Source: Dankookia rubra (GTDB lineage Bacteria; Pseudomonadota; Alphaproteobacteria; Acetobacterales; Acetobacteraceae). From it: a DNA stretch of 64,000 nucleotides. A program made the position numbers and the translations under genes. Below the pieces are notes generated by a model. That model was not told the origin of the DNA, made no database searches, and saw only the letters and a list, made by a program, of their open reading frames with translations. Every line of letters begins with the position of its first letter. The first letter of the stretch is position 1. Positions 26,021 through 34,515 of the stretch are shown here, piece after piece. The DNA lies in assembly GCF_004355005.1 (NCBI RefSeq), contig NZ_SMSJ01000006.1:124001-188000 (forward strand), given 5' to 3'.

Positions 26021-26038
26021 TTCCGGCCTTGCCCGACG

Positions 26039-26115
26039 TGGTCGGAGCGAGAGGATTCGAACCTCCGGCCCCTGCGTCCCGAACACAGTGCTCTACCAGG
26101 CTGAGCTACGCTCCG
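26039..26115 (-). tRNA. tRNA-Pro (anticodon CGG)
   Basis: The minus-strand sequence folds as a 77-nt cloverleaf. The acceptor stem is CGGAGCG/CGCTCCG. The anticodon stem CTGTG/CGCAG closes a TTCGGGA loop giving anticodon CGG, and the T-arm contains GGTTCGAATCC. The CCA end is encoded (26039-26041). It reads proline CCG codons, which are common in these genes. It is followed by a strong intrinsic terminator. No integrase gene is adjacent. Confidence 0.95.
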
Positions 26116-26197
26116 TCGGTCGGGCTGCCGTCCCGCAGCGGCGGGTGCCCTGCGGGAGCGCGCATATAACCCCCGCCGTGCGGCAGGGCAAGCGGGG

Positions 26198-26785
26198 TTA
26201 GAGACGTTCCGGCGGCGCCGCGGTATCCGGCGGCGGCGCGGCCTGCAGCATGCCAAGTGCGGCCGGCACATCCGCCGCCACCGCATAGAGCCGGCGGTTG
26301 CTGGGATCGACGAAGCCCTGCGCGATCATGTCCTCGACCACCGCCAGGAAGGGCTGCGCCCAGCCATTGATGTCGAGGATGATGACCGGCTTGTCGTGCA
26401 GGCCGAGCTGCCGCCAAGTGATGATCTCCACCGTCTCGTCCAGCGTCCCGAGCCCGCCCGACAGGGTGACGAAGGCGTCCGCCAACTCGAACATCCGGGT
26501 CTTGCGGGTATGCATGCTGGTGGTCACCTCGAGCTCCGCGAGGTCCGGATGCGGGCGTTCGACCCGGGTCAGGAATTCCGGGATCACCCCGTGCACCCGA
26601 CCGCCGCCGCCGATCGTCCCCGCCGCCACCGCCCCCATCAGCCCGACTCCGCCGCCACCGTAGATCAGAGTCATCCTCGCCCCGGCCAAGCCGGCGCCGA
26701 GCGCCCGGGCGGCGGCGAGATGCGCGGGATCGGTACCGGCACGGGTGCCGCAGAAGACGGCAACGGAACGGATATGCTGGGGCAT
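26198..26785 (-). CDS. LOG-family (TIGR00730) nucleotide-hydrolase-like protein
   Basis: A 195-residue Rossmann-like protein. VFCGTRAG near the N-terminus, IYGGGGVGLMG at 41-51, MHTRKTRM near 91-98 and SGGLGTLDE at 109-117 match the LOG family, whose normal signature is PGGxGTxxE (Pro is Ser here). Family members cleave cytokinin or nucleoside monophosphates to the base and ribose phosphate and were once misnamed lysine decarboxylases. The start at 26785 was chosen over one eight codons upstream because GGAGAG sits just before it. Confidence 0.88.
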   Translation of the reverse strand: MPQHIRSVAVFCGTRAGTDPAHLAAARALGAGLAGARMTLIYGGGGVGLMGAVAAGTIGGGGRVHGVIPEFLTRVERPHPDLAELEVTTSMHTRKTRMFELADAFVTLSGGLGTLDETVEIITWRQLGLHDKPVIILDINGWAQPFLAVVEDMIAQGFVDPSNRRLYAVAADVPAALGMLQAAPPPDTAAPPERL

Positions 26786-26957
26786 TGGTCTCTCCGATGG
26801 ATGCCGCATCCTGGCACGGATCGGCCGTGAGCCGGAGACGGAGAGGCGCGATTATCGCGGCGCGGAACGAGCGCACTGGGTGTGCCTCCCTTGTCAGTCC
26901 GCTAAATCCCCCGGAACATCCCTCCATTGCAGGCAATGCGGATCGGGGGGGGCCTGA

Positions 26958-27395
26958 ATGATGCGCATGAAGACCGTATTGGCGGCGCTTGGGCTTATGG
27001 TGCTGGCAGGGACTGCCCTGGCCCAGACCGATGTGATCGCCGAACGGCGTGCTGGGCTGAAGCGGATGGGTGGCCATATGGAGGCCATGAAGCCGGTGGT
27101 CGATGCCAAGGGCGACGTGAAGGCGCTGGAGCCGCGGATCGACGACATGATCGTCTGGTACCGCGGCATGCCGGCGCTGTTCCCGCCCGGCTCCGGCACC
27201 GGCGATACCAAGGCGCTGCCGGCGATCTGGACGGATTTCGGCAGGTTCCAGGAAGCCAACACCGCCCTGCTCGGCCAACTCGCCACGCTGAAGGCAGCGG
27301 CCGGCGCCGGCGATACGGCGGCCTTTGCCGCCGCCTATGCCGAAACAGGGCCTAAATTCTGCGGCAGCTGCCACCGGCCCTTCCGGGCGCGCTGA
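26958..27395 (+). CDS. Cytochrome c' (c-556 type), periplasmic
   Basis: A 145-residue protein with a signal peptide (about 1-22, ending ALAQ) and a four-helix-bundle cytochrome c' body. The single haem attachment site CGSCH is at 135-139, near the C-terminus as expected. A Met (KRMGGHM) near residue 37 could be the sixth ligand as in c-556 proteins, or the site may be open for NO or CO. It starts at one of two tandem ATGs behind a G8 tract serving as ribosome site. A cytochrome b561 gene converges on it and is the plausible redox partner. Confidence 0.9.
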   Translation: MMRMKTVLAALGLMVLAGTALAQTDVIAERRAGLKRMGGHMEAMKPVVDAKGDVKALEPRIDDMIVWYRGMPALFPPGSGTGDTKALPAIWTDFGRFQEANTALLGQLATLKAAAGAGDTAAFAAAYAETGPKFCGSCHRPFRAR

Positions 27396-27404
27396 CCAAC
27401 CGCC

Positions 27405-27429
27405 GCGGCTGGGCCTTCAGCCCAGCCGC
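27405..27429. terminator. Bidirectional terminator-like hairpin
   Basis: A perfect 10-bp stem, GCGGCTGGGC (27405-27414) with GCCCAGCCGC (27420-27429), and a 5-nt loop lie between the convergent cytochrome genes, overlapping the last codons of the cytochrome b gene. There is no T-run. Confidence 0.55.
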
Positions 27430-28082
27430 GAGACGCCATAGATCGCCAGCGCCGCCACCGCGAGCAGCGCCGCGGCCAGGACTGGCGAGCCGAGGCGCGG
27501 CGGCGCCGCCCCCACGGGCAGGGACTTCCAGCCCGTCACCATGGGCCGCACCAGGTCGTGTCGCTTGACCAGCCAATAGGCCAGCACCGCCAGGACATGC
27601 AGCCCTGCGGCCAGCAAGATCAGGTTGAAGACGCGGTGGTGCAGGCCGGTCAGCCGGTCGCTGGTCTCGGCGGCCACGGACTTGGCCAAGGGTCCGTAAT
27701 CGCCGTAGCCGCTATCGGCGAAGAGCCCGGTCAACGGCTGTGCCAGCAGCAGGGCCAGCAGCACCAGCACCATCCAGCCGCCGGCGGCATTGTGGCCGAT
27801 CTCCCGGTCCGGCTCCGGCCGGCGAAAATGGGCCAAGTGGCGCAGCGCGCCGACCGGCGACCGCAGGAAGCGGCCGAACCGGGCGGTGTCGGATCCAACG
27901 AAGCCCCAGCCGATGCGGAACAGCACCAGGGTCAGCACCGCATAGCCCGAGAGGTAGTGGACCCGCATGCGCCCGGTCTCGATGCTCCACCAGGACAGGC
28001 CGATCAGCAGCACGACGGACCAATGGACCAGGCGCACCCAGCCATCCCACACCTGCACCCTGACCAGCGTCTGGTCGTCCAT
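27417..28082 (-). CDS. Cytochrome b561-family membrane protein
   Basis: A 221-residue membrane protein with four to five hydrophobic segments. The N-terminal VWDGWVRLVHWSVVLLIG and central IGHNAAGGWMVLVLLALLL, with LHHRVFNLILLAAGLHVLAV, carry the histidines expected to hold haem b as in the cytochrome b561 / Ni-Fe hydrogenase b-type family. It probably passes electrons between the membrane quinone pool and a periplasmic cytochrome such as the convergent cytochrome c'. It is divergent from the LysM gene across a 171-bp gap. Confidence 0.87.
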   Translation of the reverse strand: MDDQTLVRVQVWDGWVRLVHWSVVLLIGLSWWSIETGRMRVHYLSGYAVLTLVLFRIGWGFVGSDTARFGRFLRSPVGALRHLAHFRRPEPDREIGHNAAGGWMVLVLLALLLAQPLTGLFADSGYGDYGPLAKSVAAETSDRLTGLHHRVFNLILLAAGLHVLAVLAYWLVKRHDLVRPMVTGWKSLPVGAAPPRLGSPVLAAALLAVAALAIYGVSRLG

Positions 28083-28253
28083 GGTCTCGATACCCCGCCG
28101 ATGCCGCTTGCAGAATAGCCGCTGCCGACGCCGGGATGCAGGGGGACGATCCGCCGGCGGGTCGATGCCACCGCGCCTGTTCGATTGCCGCCGGGACCGG
28201 TCGCGGTATCATGCGCTTGTCGCCGGACCGGACTCGCGCATAGTTAACGAATC
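28083..28253. promoter_or_regulatory. Divergent promoter region, cytochrome b561 / LysM protein
   Basis: A 171-bp gap between outward-reading genes. A GATCCGCCGGCGGGTC near-palindrome lies near 28149-28164. The AT-richer TAGTTAACGAATC just before 28254 precedes the LysM gene start. No promoter is assignable with confidence. Confidence 0.3.
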
Positions 28254-29372
28254 ATGACGGAAGCGACCAAGCTTGGGCGAATCGGTCTTGCTGGACTGAT
28301 CGTGGTCGCGGCGATCGGGGCAGCCTGGCTGATGATGCCGGACGCCTTTCCGCGCTTCGGGCCCCGGCCCGGCGCGGAACCGTTTCCCCTGGCCGCAGGC
28401 CTGTCCGGGCTCCCGCAACCCGCCCCGGCGCCGATCGTCGATCCGGGCCTGCCCGATCCCCGCACGGAGGCGCCTCGCTTCCACGTGGCACGGGTCAGCG
28501 CCCGCGGCATGCTGGTCACCGCTGGCCGCGCGGCGCCGGGTGCCGAGGTGCACTTGCTGGACGACGGGCGGGAACTCGGCCGAGCCCGGGCCGATACCCG
28601 CGGCGAGTGGGTGATCCTGCCTGGCGACGCGCTGCCGCCCGGGCCGAAGGAATTGGCGCTCCTCGCCCGCAGTCCCGGCGGCGACCCGGTCCGCTCCCGC
28701 GAAACGCTGCTGCTGGTGGTGCCGGAGGCGCAGGTGGCCCAGGGCAGCCCGCCAGCGACGCAGATGGCGGTGCCGCAGGGTGCACCTGCCGCGCGACCGG
28801 ATGCTGCCGGCGCCATGGCCATGCTGCTGCCCGCGACCACTGCCGCTGGCGCCGCTCCGCGGCCGCTGCAGGTGCCGGCGGAGGCCGCGCCGGGCCGCCA
28901 GCGCCTCGCTCTCGACGTCGTGGATTACGACGAGGCCGGCGGCATGCGCTTCGCCGGCAGCGCCCCGCCGGGGTCGATCGTGCGGGTCTATGTCGGGCGG
29001 GACCATGCCGGAGACGCGGTGGCAGACCCCGCTGGCCGCTGGGCGCTGAGCCCCGCCAGCCAGCCGAGTTTCGGCCGGCATACCCTCCGGGTCGATCAGC
29101 TGGCCGCGGCAGGCAGCGTCGCGGCGCGGATCGAAATGCCCTTCCAGCGTGACCGGGTGCAGGAAGAGACGCTGCCCGATGGCCGGTTGGTGGTGCAGCC
29201 CGGCACCAACCTTTGGCGGATCGCCCGCCGGGTCTATGGCCGCGGCACCCGCTACACGGTGATCTACCAGGCGAACCGGGAGCAGATCCTCGACCCCAAC
29301 CGGATCTATCCCGGTCAGCTGTTCAGCCTGCCCGAAGGTCCGGCCGAGGCGGATTCCAGCCGGTCCAGATAG
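28254..29372 (+). CDS. LysM-domain cell-envelope protein
   Basis: A 372-residue protein with an N-terminal membrane anchor or signal (about 10-28), a Pro-rich spacer, Ig-like beta segments (for example GRAAPGAEVHLLDDGRELG and APPGSIVRVYVG), and a C-terminal LysM domain at about 312-360 (PGTNLWRIARRVYG, then ANREQILDPNRIYPGQLFSLP). LysM binds peptidoglycan. Similar alphaproteobacterial proteins with a Gram-positive-like repeat plus LysM are annotated as peptidoglycan-binding proteins. Its last 58 bp overlap, tail to tail, a minus-strand gene. Confidence 0.86.
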   Translation: MTEATKLGRIGLAGLIVVAAIGAAWLMMPDAFPRFGPRPGAEPFPLAAGLSGLPQPAPAPIVDPGLPDPRTEAPRFHVARVSARGMLVTAGRAAPGAEVHLLDDGRELGRARADTRGEWVILPGDALPPGPKELALLARSPGGDPVRSRETLLLVVPEAQVAQGSPPATQMAVPQGAPAARPDAAGAMAMLLPATTAAGAAPRPLQVPAEAAPGRQRLALDVVDYDEAGGMRFAGSAPPGSIVRVYVGRDHAGDAVADPAGRWALSPASQPSFGRHTLRVDQLAAAGSVAARIEMPFQRDRVQEETLPDGRLVVQPGTNLWRIARRVYGRGTRYTVIYQANREQILDPNRIYPGQLFSLPEGPAEADSSRSR

Positions 29373-29791
29373 GGGTCGAGCGCCAGGGCGAAGCGGACCA
29401 TGGCGGCGATCACGCCGGTTGCGGTCGGCGCCGCCGCCGTGTCGGCCGCCGCTTCGAGGCGGATGCGATGGTCCGGGAGCAGCTGTACCCGCCAGCCCGG
29501 CGGCAGGGAGCGCGGCAGGGTCGCCACCGTCGCCAGGGCCGTGGCGCGATCGGCTCCCGGCTCGGCGGTCGAGGGGATACGGCCAGCGATGGCCGCGAGG
29601 TGCACGCCATCCATCCCCAGGGCGGCTTCGCAACGCCGGCCACGCCAGGAAAAGCGCAGCGCAGGGCGGGCCGAGGCTTCCCTGGGCTGCAGGGCGCCGT
29701 CCCTGGTGACAACGAAGGGACCGAGGATCAGGGGCTGCATCACCCCGGCAGCTTGCCCGATAGGAGTGAACACACCATAAACCGCGCCCAT
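29315..29791 (-). CDS. Unrecognised protein, antisense between LysM and psd genes
   Basis: A 158-residue frame whose codons strongly prefer G/C at the third position. It has an amphipathic, domain-like composition (LILGPFVVTRDGALQPR, then LRFSWRGRRCEAALGMDGVHLAAIAGRIPST, then LPPGWRVQLLPDHRIRLEAA), so it looks genuine. I cannot name a family. The ATG at 29789-29791 overlaps the psd start head to head; a GTG about 7 codons in could be the true start. The 3' end overlaps the LysM gene by 58 bp. The plus-strand frames across the same stretch look less gene-like. Confidence 0.55.
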   Translation of the reverse strand: MGAVYGVFTPIGQAAGVMQPLILGPFVVTRDGALQPREASARPALRFSWRGRRCEAALGMDGVHLAAIAGRIPSTAEPGADRATALATVATLPRSLPPGWRVQLLPDHRIRLEAAADTAAAPTATGVIAAMVRFALALDPYLDRLESASAGPSGRLNS

Positions 29792-30479
29792 GTCTCTCGG
29801 ACGCAGCCTGCGGCTCGTGCTGTCCCCGCCCCATCCGGCGGGCCGGCCCTTCATCATCGGTGGCGTCGCGGTGGCGCTGGTCGGCGGGGGTTTCCTCGGC
29901 GCCTGGCTCTTCTGGCTCGGCACGATCTTCACCCTGTTCTGTCTGTACTTCTTCCGGGACCCGAAGCGGATCCGGCCGGAGCGGGAGCAGCTCGTGCTGG
30001 CCCCGGCGGACGGCCATATCGTCAGCGTCATGTCGGCGGTTCCGCCGGAGGAGCTCGGCCTTGGGCCCGCACCGCGTTGGCGGGTTGCGATCTTCCTCAG
30101 CGTACTCGACGTGCACGTGAACCGGGTGCCGGCCGACGGCACGGTGACGCGCATCGCCTACCGGCACGGCAAGTACCTCAATGCCTCGCTCGACAAGGCG
30201 AGCGTCGACAACGAGCGCAATGCGATCGCGCTGCGGCTGCCGGACGGCCGCGACATGGCGGTGGTGCAGATTGCCGGGCTGATCGCCCGGCGCATCCTCT
30301 GCGACATCAAGGAAGGCGATACGGTCATCGCCGGCGAGCGGTTCGGCATCATCCGCTTCGGCAGCCGCACCGATGTTTACCTGCCGGCAGGCATCCGGCC
30401 GGTGGTGGTCGAAGGCCAGACCATGATCGGCGGCGAGACGGTGATCGCCGACCTGACGCCGCTGCGGGTGCTGCCGTGA
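29790..30479 (+). CDS. psd: Phosphatidylserine decarboxylase
   Basis: A 229-residue short-form decarboxylase. An N-terminal hydrophobic hairpin (about 20-55) associates it with the membrane. LAPADGHIVSV and FLSVLDVHVNRVPADGTV are the conserved core, and G191-S192 in RFGSRTDVYLP is the autocleavage site that generates the pyruvoyl cofactor. It converts phosphatidylserine to phosphatidylethanolamine. Its stop overlaps the GTG start of pssA (GTGA), giving the usual alphaproteobacterial psd-pssA pair. Confidence 0.95.
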   Translation: MSLGRSLRLVLSPPHPAGRPFIIGGVAVALVGGGFLGAWLFWLGTIFTLFCLYFFRDPKRIRPEREQLVLAPADGHIVSVMSAVPPEELGLGPAPRWRVAIFLSVLDVHVNRVPADGTVTRIAYRHGKYLNASLDKASVDNERNAIALRLPDGRDMAVVQIAGLIARRILCDIKEGDTVIAGERFGIIRFGSRTDVYLPAGIRPVVVEGQTMIGGETVIADLTPLRVLP

Positions 30480-31381
30480 GCGGCGCGGGACCGCGGGGCG
30501 CCGGGTTGCGCGGGCGGTTGCGCCGCTTCCGGCCGCGCACGCGGCCCCGCTACCAGGGCCCGTCCTTCAACCGGCTGGTGCCGAACATCCTGACCATGCT
30601 TGGCCTCTGCGCCGGGCTGACCGCGATCCGCGTGGCGCTCGACGCGGAATGGGAGAAGGCGGCGGTGCTGATCGTCGTCGCCGCGGCGATCGACGGGCTG
30701 GATGGCCGCATTGCCCGGCTGCTGAAGGCGACCAGCCGCTTCGGCGCGGAATTCGACAGCCTGTCGGACTTCCTCTGCTTCGGCGTGGCGCCGGGGCTGG
30801 TGCTCTACATGTGGACGCTGCATGACGCGCGCGGCATCGGCTTCGCGCCCTGCCTACTCTTCGCCGTCTGCTCCGCGCTGCGGCTGGCGCGGTTCAATGC
30901 CTCGCTCGAGGAAGCGCCGGCCCTGGCGCTGACCGGCCCGCCGCCGAAGCCTGCCTATGCGCAGAACTTCTTCACCGGCGTCCCGGCTCCGGCCGGGGCG
31001 GGGCTGGCGCTTTTCCCGCTTTTCGCCGCGTTGACTTTTACCGAATGGAACCTCCCGGGACTGGCCGCGGCGGCGCGTCATCCGGCCCTCTCCGGCGTGC
31101 TGCTGGTGGTTGTCGGCGGGCTGATGGTCTCGACCCTGCCGGCCTGGAGCTTCAAGAACTTCAAGGTGCCGGCGGAATACGTGCTGCCCCTGCTGCTCGG
31201 CGTCGGCGCCTATGTCGCGGTGCTGCTGACCGAGCCCTGGGCGGCGCTGGCAGTGGCCAGCCTGCTCTATGCCGGGATGCTGTTCTTCTCGGTCCGCAGC
31301 TATGGCCGGCTGAAGCGGGAGGCCGAGGCGATGCTGGAACCGGTCGTGATCGCATCGCAGGACGACCGCGCGAACGGGTGA
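30476..31381 (+). CDS. pssA: CDP-diacylglycerol-serine O-phosphatidyltransferase
   Basis: A 301-residue membrane enzyme starting at GTG 30476, overlapping psd by 4 bp. The CDP-alcohol phosphatidyltransferase motif DG-x2-AR-x8-G-x3-D-x3-D is complete: D76, G77, A80, R81, G90, D94 and D98. About eight hydrophobic segments follow. It makes phosphatidylserine, the substrate of the upstream decarboxylase. The first 30 residues are Arg-rich and probably cytoplasmic. Confidence 0.95.
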   Translation: MSGAGPRGAGLRGRLRRFRPRTRPRYQGPSFNRLVPNILTMLGLCAGLTAIRVALDAEWEKAAVLIVVAAAIDGLDGRIARLLKATSRFGAEFDSLSDFLCFGVAPGLVLYMWTLHDARGIGFAPCLLFAVCSALRLARFNASLEEAPALALTGPPPKPAYAQNFFTGVPAPAGAGLALFPLFAALTFTEWNLPGLAAAARHPALSGVLLVVVGGLMVSTLPAWSFKNFKVPAEYVLPLLLGVGAYVAVLLTEPWAALAVASLLYAGMLFFSVRSYGRLKREAEAMLEPVVIASQDDRANG

Positions 31382-31452
31382 GCGCACCGGGCCTGTGGCG
31401 GCCTTCCCCGCGGAACCCATAGCAGGCTAGGCTTTCCGGCAGAAGGCGGCCG

Positions 31453-31488
31453 CCCTCCGGGGCGAGCAATGCCCATGATCCCGGAGGG
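31453..31488 (+). promoter_or_regulatory. Hairpin enclosing the ribosome-binding site of the LLM monooxygenase gene
   Basis: CCCTCCGGG (31453-31461) and CCCGGAGGG (31480-31488) form a perfect 9-bp stem around an 18-nt loop. The right arm contains the GGAGGG ribosome site, seven bases before the ATG at 31495. In mRNA the stem would hide the site, so it may limit or regulate translation. Confidence 0.5.
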
Positions 31489-31494
31489 TCGGTC

Positions 31495-32766
31495 ATGAAG
31501 ATGATGTGGTTCCACCTGATGCCCTACACCGAGCTCCCGGACGACTTCCGGGAGAAGCATCCCTCGGTCTGGGTGGACATCCACAGCTCGCTCTTCGATC
31601 CGAAGCGCGCGCACCTGATGTACAACGACTTCATGGACGAGCTGGAATACGCCGCCGACTGCGGCTACGACGCCATCTGCGTCAACGAGCACCACTCGAA
31701 CGGCTACGGGCTGATGCCGAGCCCGAACCTCATCGCCTCGGCGCTGTCGCGGCGGACGACGCAGGTGCCGATCTGCGTCATGGGCAATTCGCTCGCCCTC
31801 TATAACCCCCCGACCCGCGTGGCCGAGGAATTCGCCATGCTGGACGTCATTAGCGGCGGAAGGCTGATCGCCGGCTTCCCGGTCGGCACGCCGATGGACA
31901 CCTGCTTCGCCTATGGCCAGAACCCGAGCCAGCTGCGCGAGCGCTACCTCGAGGCGCATGACCTGGTAATCAAGGCCTGGACGGAGAAGGATACCTTCGC
32001 CTTCAACGGCCGCTTCAACCAGCAGCGCTACGTCAACATCTGGCCGCGCCCGGTGCAGCAGCCGCATCCGCCGATCTGGATCCCCGGCGGCGGGTCGGTC
32101 GAGACCTGGCAGTGGTGCGCCGAGATGGACTACGTCTACTGCTACCTGTCCTATTACGGCTACAAGGCCGGCAAGGCGACGATGGACGGGTTCTGGGCGG
32201 AGATGGACCGCCTCGGCAAGGACCGGAACCCCTACCGCGCCGGCTTCGCCCAGGTGGTCGCGGTCGCCGAGAGCCGCGAGCAGGCGATCGAGCTCTATAC
32301 CGAACCGGCCGAATATTTCTTCAACCGCTGCCTGCATGTCGACCCGCGCTTCGCCGCGCCCGCCGGCTACAGCACGGAGGCGACGCAGCGCGCCGGGCTG
32401 GAATCCATGGTGAAGAAGGCGGCAAACGCGCAGTCGCTCATCATGGGCGACAAGACCAACCGCGGCATGACCATGGCCGACTTCGTCGACCGCGGCTATG
32501 TCGTCATCGGCTCGCCCGACGAGGTGGTGGAGCAACTCAACGCGCTGGCCGACGACCTGAATGTCGGCCACCTCATGCTGCTGATGCAGTTCGGCAACAT
32601 GGGCAAGGAGCTGACCCAGTACAACACCCGCATCTTCGCCGAGAAGGTGATGCCGCGCCTCAAGACGCGCTTCTCCGAATGGGAGGATCGCTGGTGGCCG
32701 AAGCCGATGCAGCCGGCCGAGCGCGCCGCGCTGCCCGGCTTCGCGCCGAAGCTGGCGGCCGAGTAG
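31495..32766 (+). CDS. LLM-class flavin-dependent monooxygenase
   Basis: A 423-residue luciferase-like TIM-barrel protein. Family landmarks include GYDAICVNEHHSNGYGLMPSP, the SGGRLIAGFPVG strand-turn, and the IWIPGGGSVETWQW segment. The family uses reduced flavin and O2 for Baeyer-Villiger, desulfonation or hydroxylation chemistry. The next three genes (alpha/beta hydrolase, esterase, SDR) fit a ketone-to-ester route in which this enzyme would be a type II Baeyer-Villiger monooxygenase; that is inference. Its ribosome site lies inside a predicted hairpin. Confidence 0.87.
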   Translation: MKMMWFHLMPYTELPDDFREKHPSVWVDIHSSLFDPKRAHLMYNDFMDELEYAADCGYDAICVNEHHSNGYGLMPSPNLIASALSRRTTQVPICVMGNSLALYNPPTRVAEEFAMLDVISGGRLIAGFPVGTPMDTCFAYGQNPSQLRERYLEAHDLVIKAWTEKDTFAFNGRFNQQRYVNIWPRPVQQPHPPIWIPGGGSVETWQWCAEMDYVYCYLSYYGYKAGKATMDGFWAEMDRLGKDRNPYRAGFAQVVAVAESREQAIELYTEPAEYFFNRCLHVDPRFAAPAGYSTEATQRAGLESMVKKAANAQSLIMGDKTNRGMTMADFVDRGYVVIGSPDEVVEQLNALADDLNVGHLMLLMQFGNMGKELTQYNTRIFAEKVMPRLKTRFSEWEDRWWPKPMQPAERAALPGFAPKLAAE

Positions 32767-32776
32767 GAGCGCCGCG

Positions 32777-33559
32777 GTGAGCGAGCCCGAGGTCTCCACC
32801 GTTGATGTCAACGGCTTCGCAACGCGCATCTGGCGTAAGGGGAGCGGCGCGCCGCTCGGCTTCCTCGCCGGCTTCGGCGGGCTGCCGCGCTGGGTGCCGT
32901 TCCTCGATCGGCTGGCGGAGCGGCGGACGGTGATCGTGCCCTCGCTGCCCGGCTTCCCCGGCGGCGACCGCGGCCACAGCGTGCTAGACACGCATCTTGA
33001 TTGGCTGCTGGCGGTGCGGCAGATCATCCAGGCCGCCGGGCTGCAGGGCGCCGACCTCGCAGGCAGTTCGGTCGGTGCCTCGATGGCGGCCGAGATGGCG
33101 GCGCTCTGGCCCGACAGCGTGCGGCGCCTGGTGCTGATCGCGCCCTTCGGCCTCTATGACGAGACCGACCCGCCGCTCGACCTCTGGGCGCAGCGGGCCG
33201 ACCAAGTGGCCGGGCTGATCTGCGCCGACCCGGAGATTTGGCGCGCGCTGAAAGCGGTGCCGGAGGGCGCCAACAGCGTCGAATGGCCGATCGAACAGAC
33301 CCGCGCGGTCGAGGCCTCGGCGCGTATCTTCTGGCCGCTGGGCAATTCGCGGCTGGAGCGGCGGCTGCCGCTGGTCAAGGCGCCGACCCTGCTGCTCTGG
33401 GGCGAGCAGGACCGCGTCATGCCGCGCAGCTATGCCGCGCGCATTGCCGCGGCGCTCGGTGGCCCCAACGAGATTCGCACCATCCCCGGCGCCGGCCACC
33501 TGGCCGAACTCGACCGGCCGGATATGGTGGCGGACGCAATACTGTCCTGGGTGGGATGA
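32777..33559 (+). CDS. Alpha/beta-fold hydrolase
   Basis: A 260-residue hydrolase starting at GTG 32777, with AGGAG overlapping the end of the previous gene. The nucleophile elbow GSSVG puts Ser98 at the active site. WGEQDRVM supplies the acid region and GAGHLAELDRP the His. It resembles meta-cleavage-product hydrolases and lactonases that act on ring-opened or ester intermediates. It is the second gene of a four-gene catabolic-looking operon. Confidence 0.88.
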   Translation: MSEPEVSTVDVNGFATRIWRKGSGAPLGFLAGFGGLPRWVPFLDRLAERRTVIVPSLPGFPGGDRGHSVLDTHLDWLLAVRQIIQAAGLQGADLAGSSVGASMAAEMAALWPDSVRRLVLIAPFGLYDETDPPLDLWAQRADQVAGLICADPEIWRALKAVPEGANSVEWPIEQTRAVEASARIFWPLGNSRLERRLPLVKAPTLLLWGEQDRVMPRSYAARIAAALGGPNEIRTIPGAGHLAELDRPDMVADAILSWVG

Positions 33560-33563
33560 TCCA

Positions 33564-34511
33564 ATGCCGCTTGATCCCGGTGCCGTCACCGTCCTCAACC
33601 TCATCAAGGAACTCGGCCGGCCACCGCTGCACATGCTGACGCCGGCGGAGGCGCGGGAGGCGACGGCGAAATCGCGCGCCGTCATGCAGCCCGAGCCGGA
33701 GCCGGTGGCGGAAGTCGAGGACCTGACCTGCCCCGGCCCGCTCGGCCCGGTCAGCCTGCGGCGCTACCGCGCGGCCGGGACGCAGGCGAGCGACGTGCTG
33801 CCCTGCCTGCTGTACCTGCATGGCGGCGGCTGGGTGATCGGCGACCTCGACAGCCATGACCAGATGTGCCGCGTGCTGGCCAATGCAGCGCGTTGCTGCG
33901 TGGTTGCGGTCGACTACCGGATGGCGCCGGAACACGTCTATCCCGCGGCGGTCGACGATTGCGCCGCGGCGCTGCGCTTCGTCGCTGGGAATGCCGCGAC
34001 GCTGCGGATCGATGCCGACCGCATCGCGGTGGGCGGCGACAGCGCCGGCGGCAACCTCGCCGCGGTGCTGGCGATCATGGCGCGCGACGGGACGGCGCCG
34101 AAAATCGACTTTCAATTGCTGCTGTATCCGGCAACCGACATGGCGGGGGAGCGCCCGGCCTATCAGCGCTTCACCGAGAATCTGGTCCTGACCGACAAGA
34201 CCATGCGCTGGTTCATCGACCACTACACGCCGGACCCGGCTCGGCGCCTGGAATGGCAGGCCAGCCCGCTGCGCGTGCCAAGCCTGAAGGGCGTGGCGAG
34301 CGCCTTCGTCATGACCGCCGGCTACGACCCGCTGGTCGACGAGGGAATTGAGTATGCGAAGCGGCTGGAGGCGGACGGCGTGCGGGTGACCTCGGTCTAC
34401 ATGGCGGACCAGATGCACGCCTTCCTCGGCATGGGGAAGTTCATCCCGGCTGCCGACCTGGCGCTGCGCCAAGCCGCGCTGTCGCTGGCGCATCACTGGG
34501 CGGGGGGCTGA
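33564..34511 (+). CDS. Alpha/beta hydrolase of the hormone-sensitive-lipase family
   Basis: A 315-residue esterase. The oxyanion-hole motif HGGGW is at 86-90 and the nucleophile in GDSAGG is Ser160. YDPLVDEG and a late QMHAFLGM supply the Asp and His of the triad. These are hallmarks of HSL-type carboxylesterases. The start at 33564 is four bases after the upstream stop; no signal peptide is present, so it is cytoplasmic. Confidence 0.9.
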   Translation: MPLDPGAVTVLNLIKELGRPPLHMLTPAEAREATAKSRAVMQPEPEPVAEVEDLTCPGPLGPVSLRRYRAAGTQASDVLPCLLYLHGGGWVIGDLDSHDQMCRVLANAARCCVVAVDYRMAPEHVYPAAVDDCAAALRFVAGNAATLRIDADRIAVGGDSAGGNLAAVLAIMARDGTAPKIDFQLLLYPATDMAGERPAYQRFTENLVLTDKTMRWFIDHYTPDPARRLEWQASPLRVPSLKGVASAFVMTAGYDPLVDEGIEYAKRLEADGVRVTSVYMADQMHAFLGMGKFIPAADLALRQAALSLAHHWAGG

Positions 34512-34515
34512 GCGC

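Noticed and set aside
26039-26115. tRNA-Pro as an integration site of a mobile island
   Set aside because: There is no integrase, no direct repeat of the tRNA 3' end noticed nearby, and both flanks carry ordinary housekeeping genes.
26958-28082. Photosynthesis- or denitrification-linked cytochrome cluster
   Set aside because: Cytochrome c' and b561 occur in many non-phototrophs, and no puf, bch, nir or nor gene is present.
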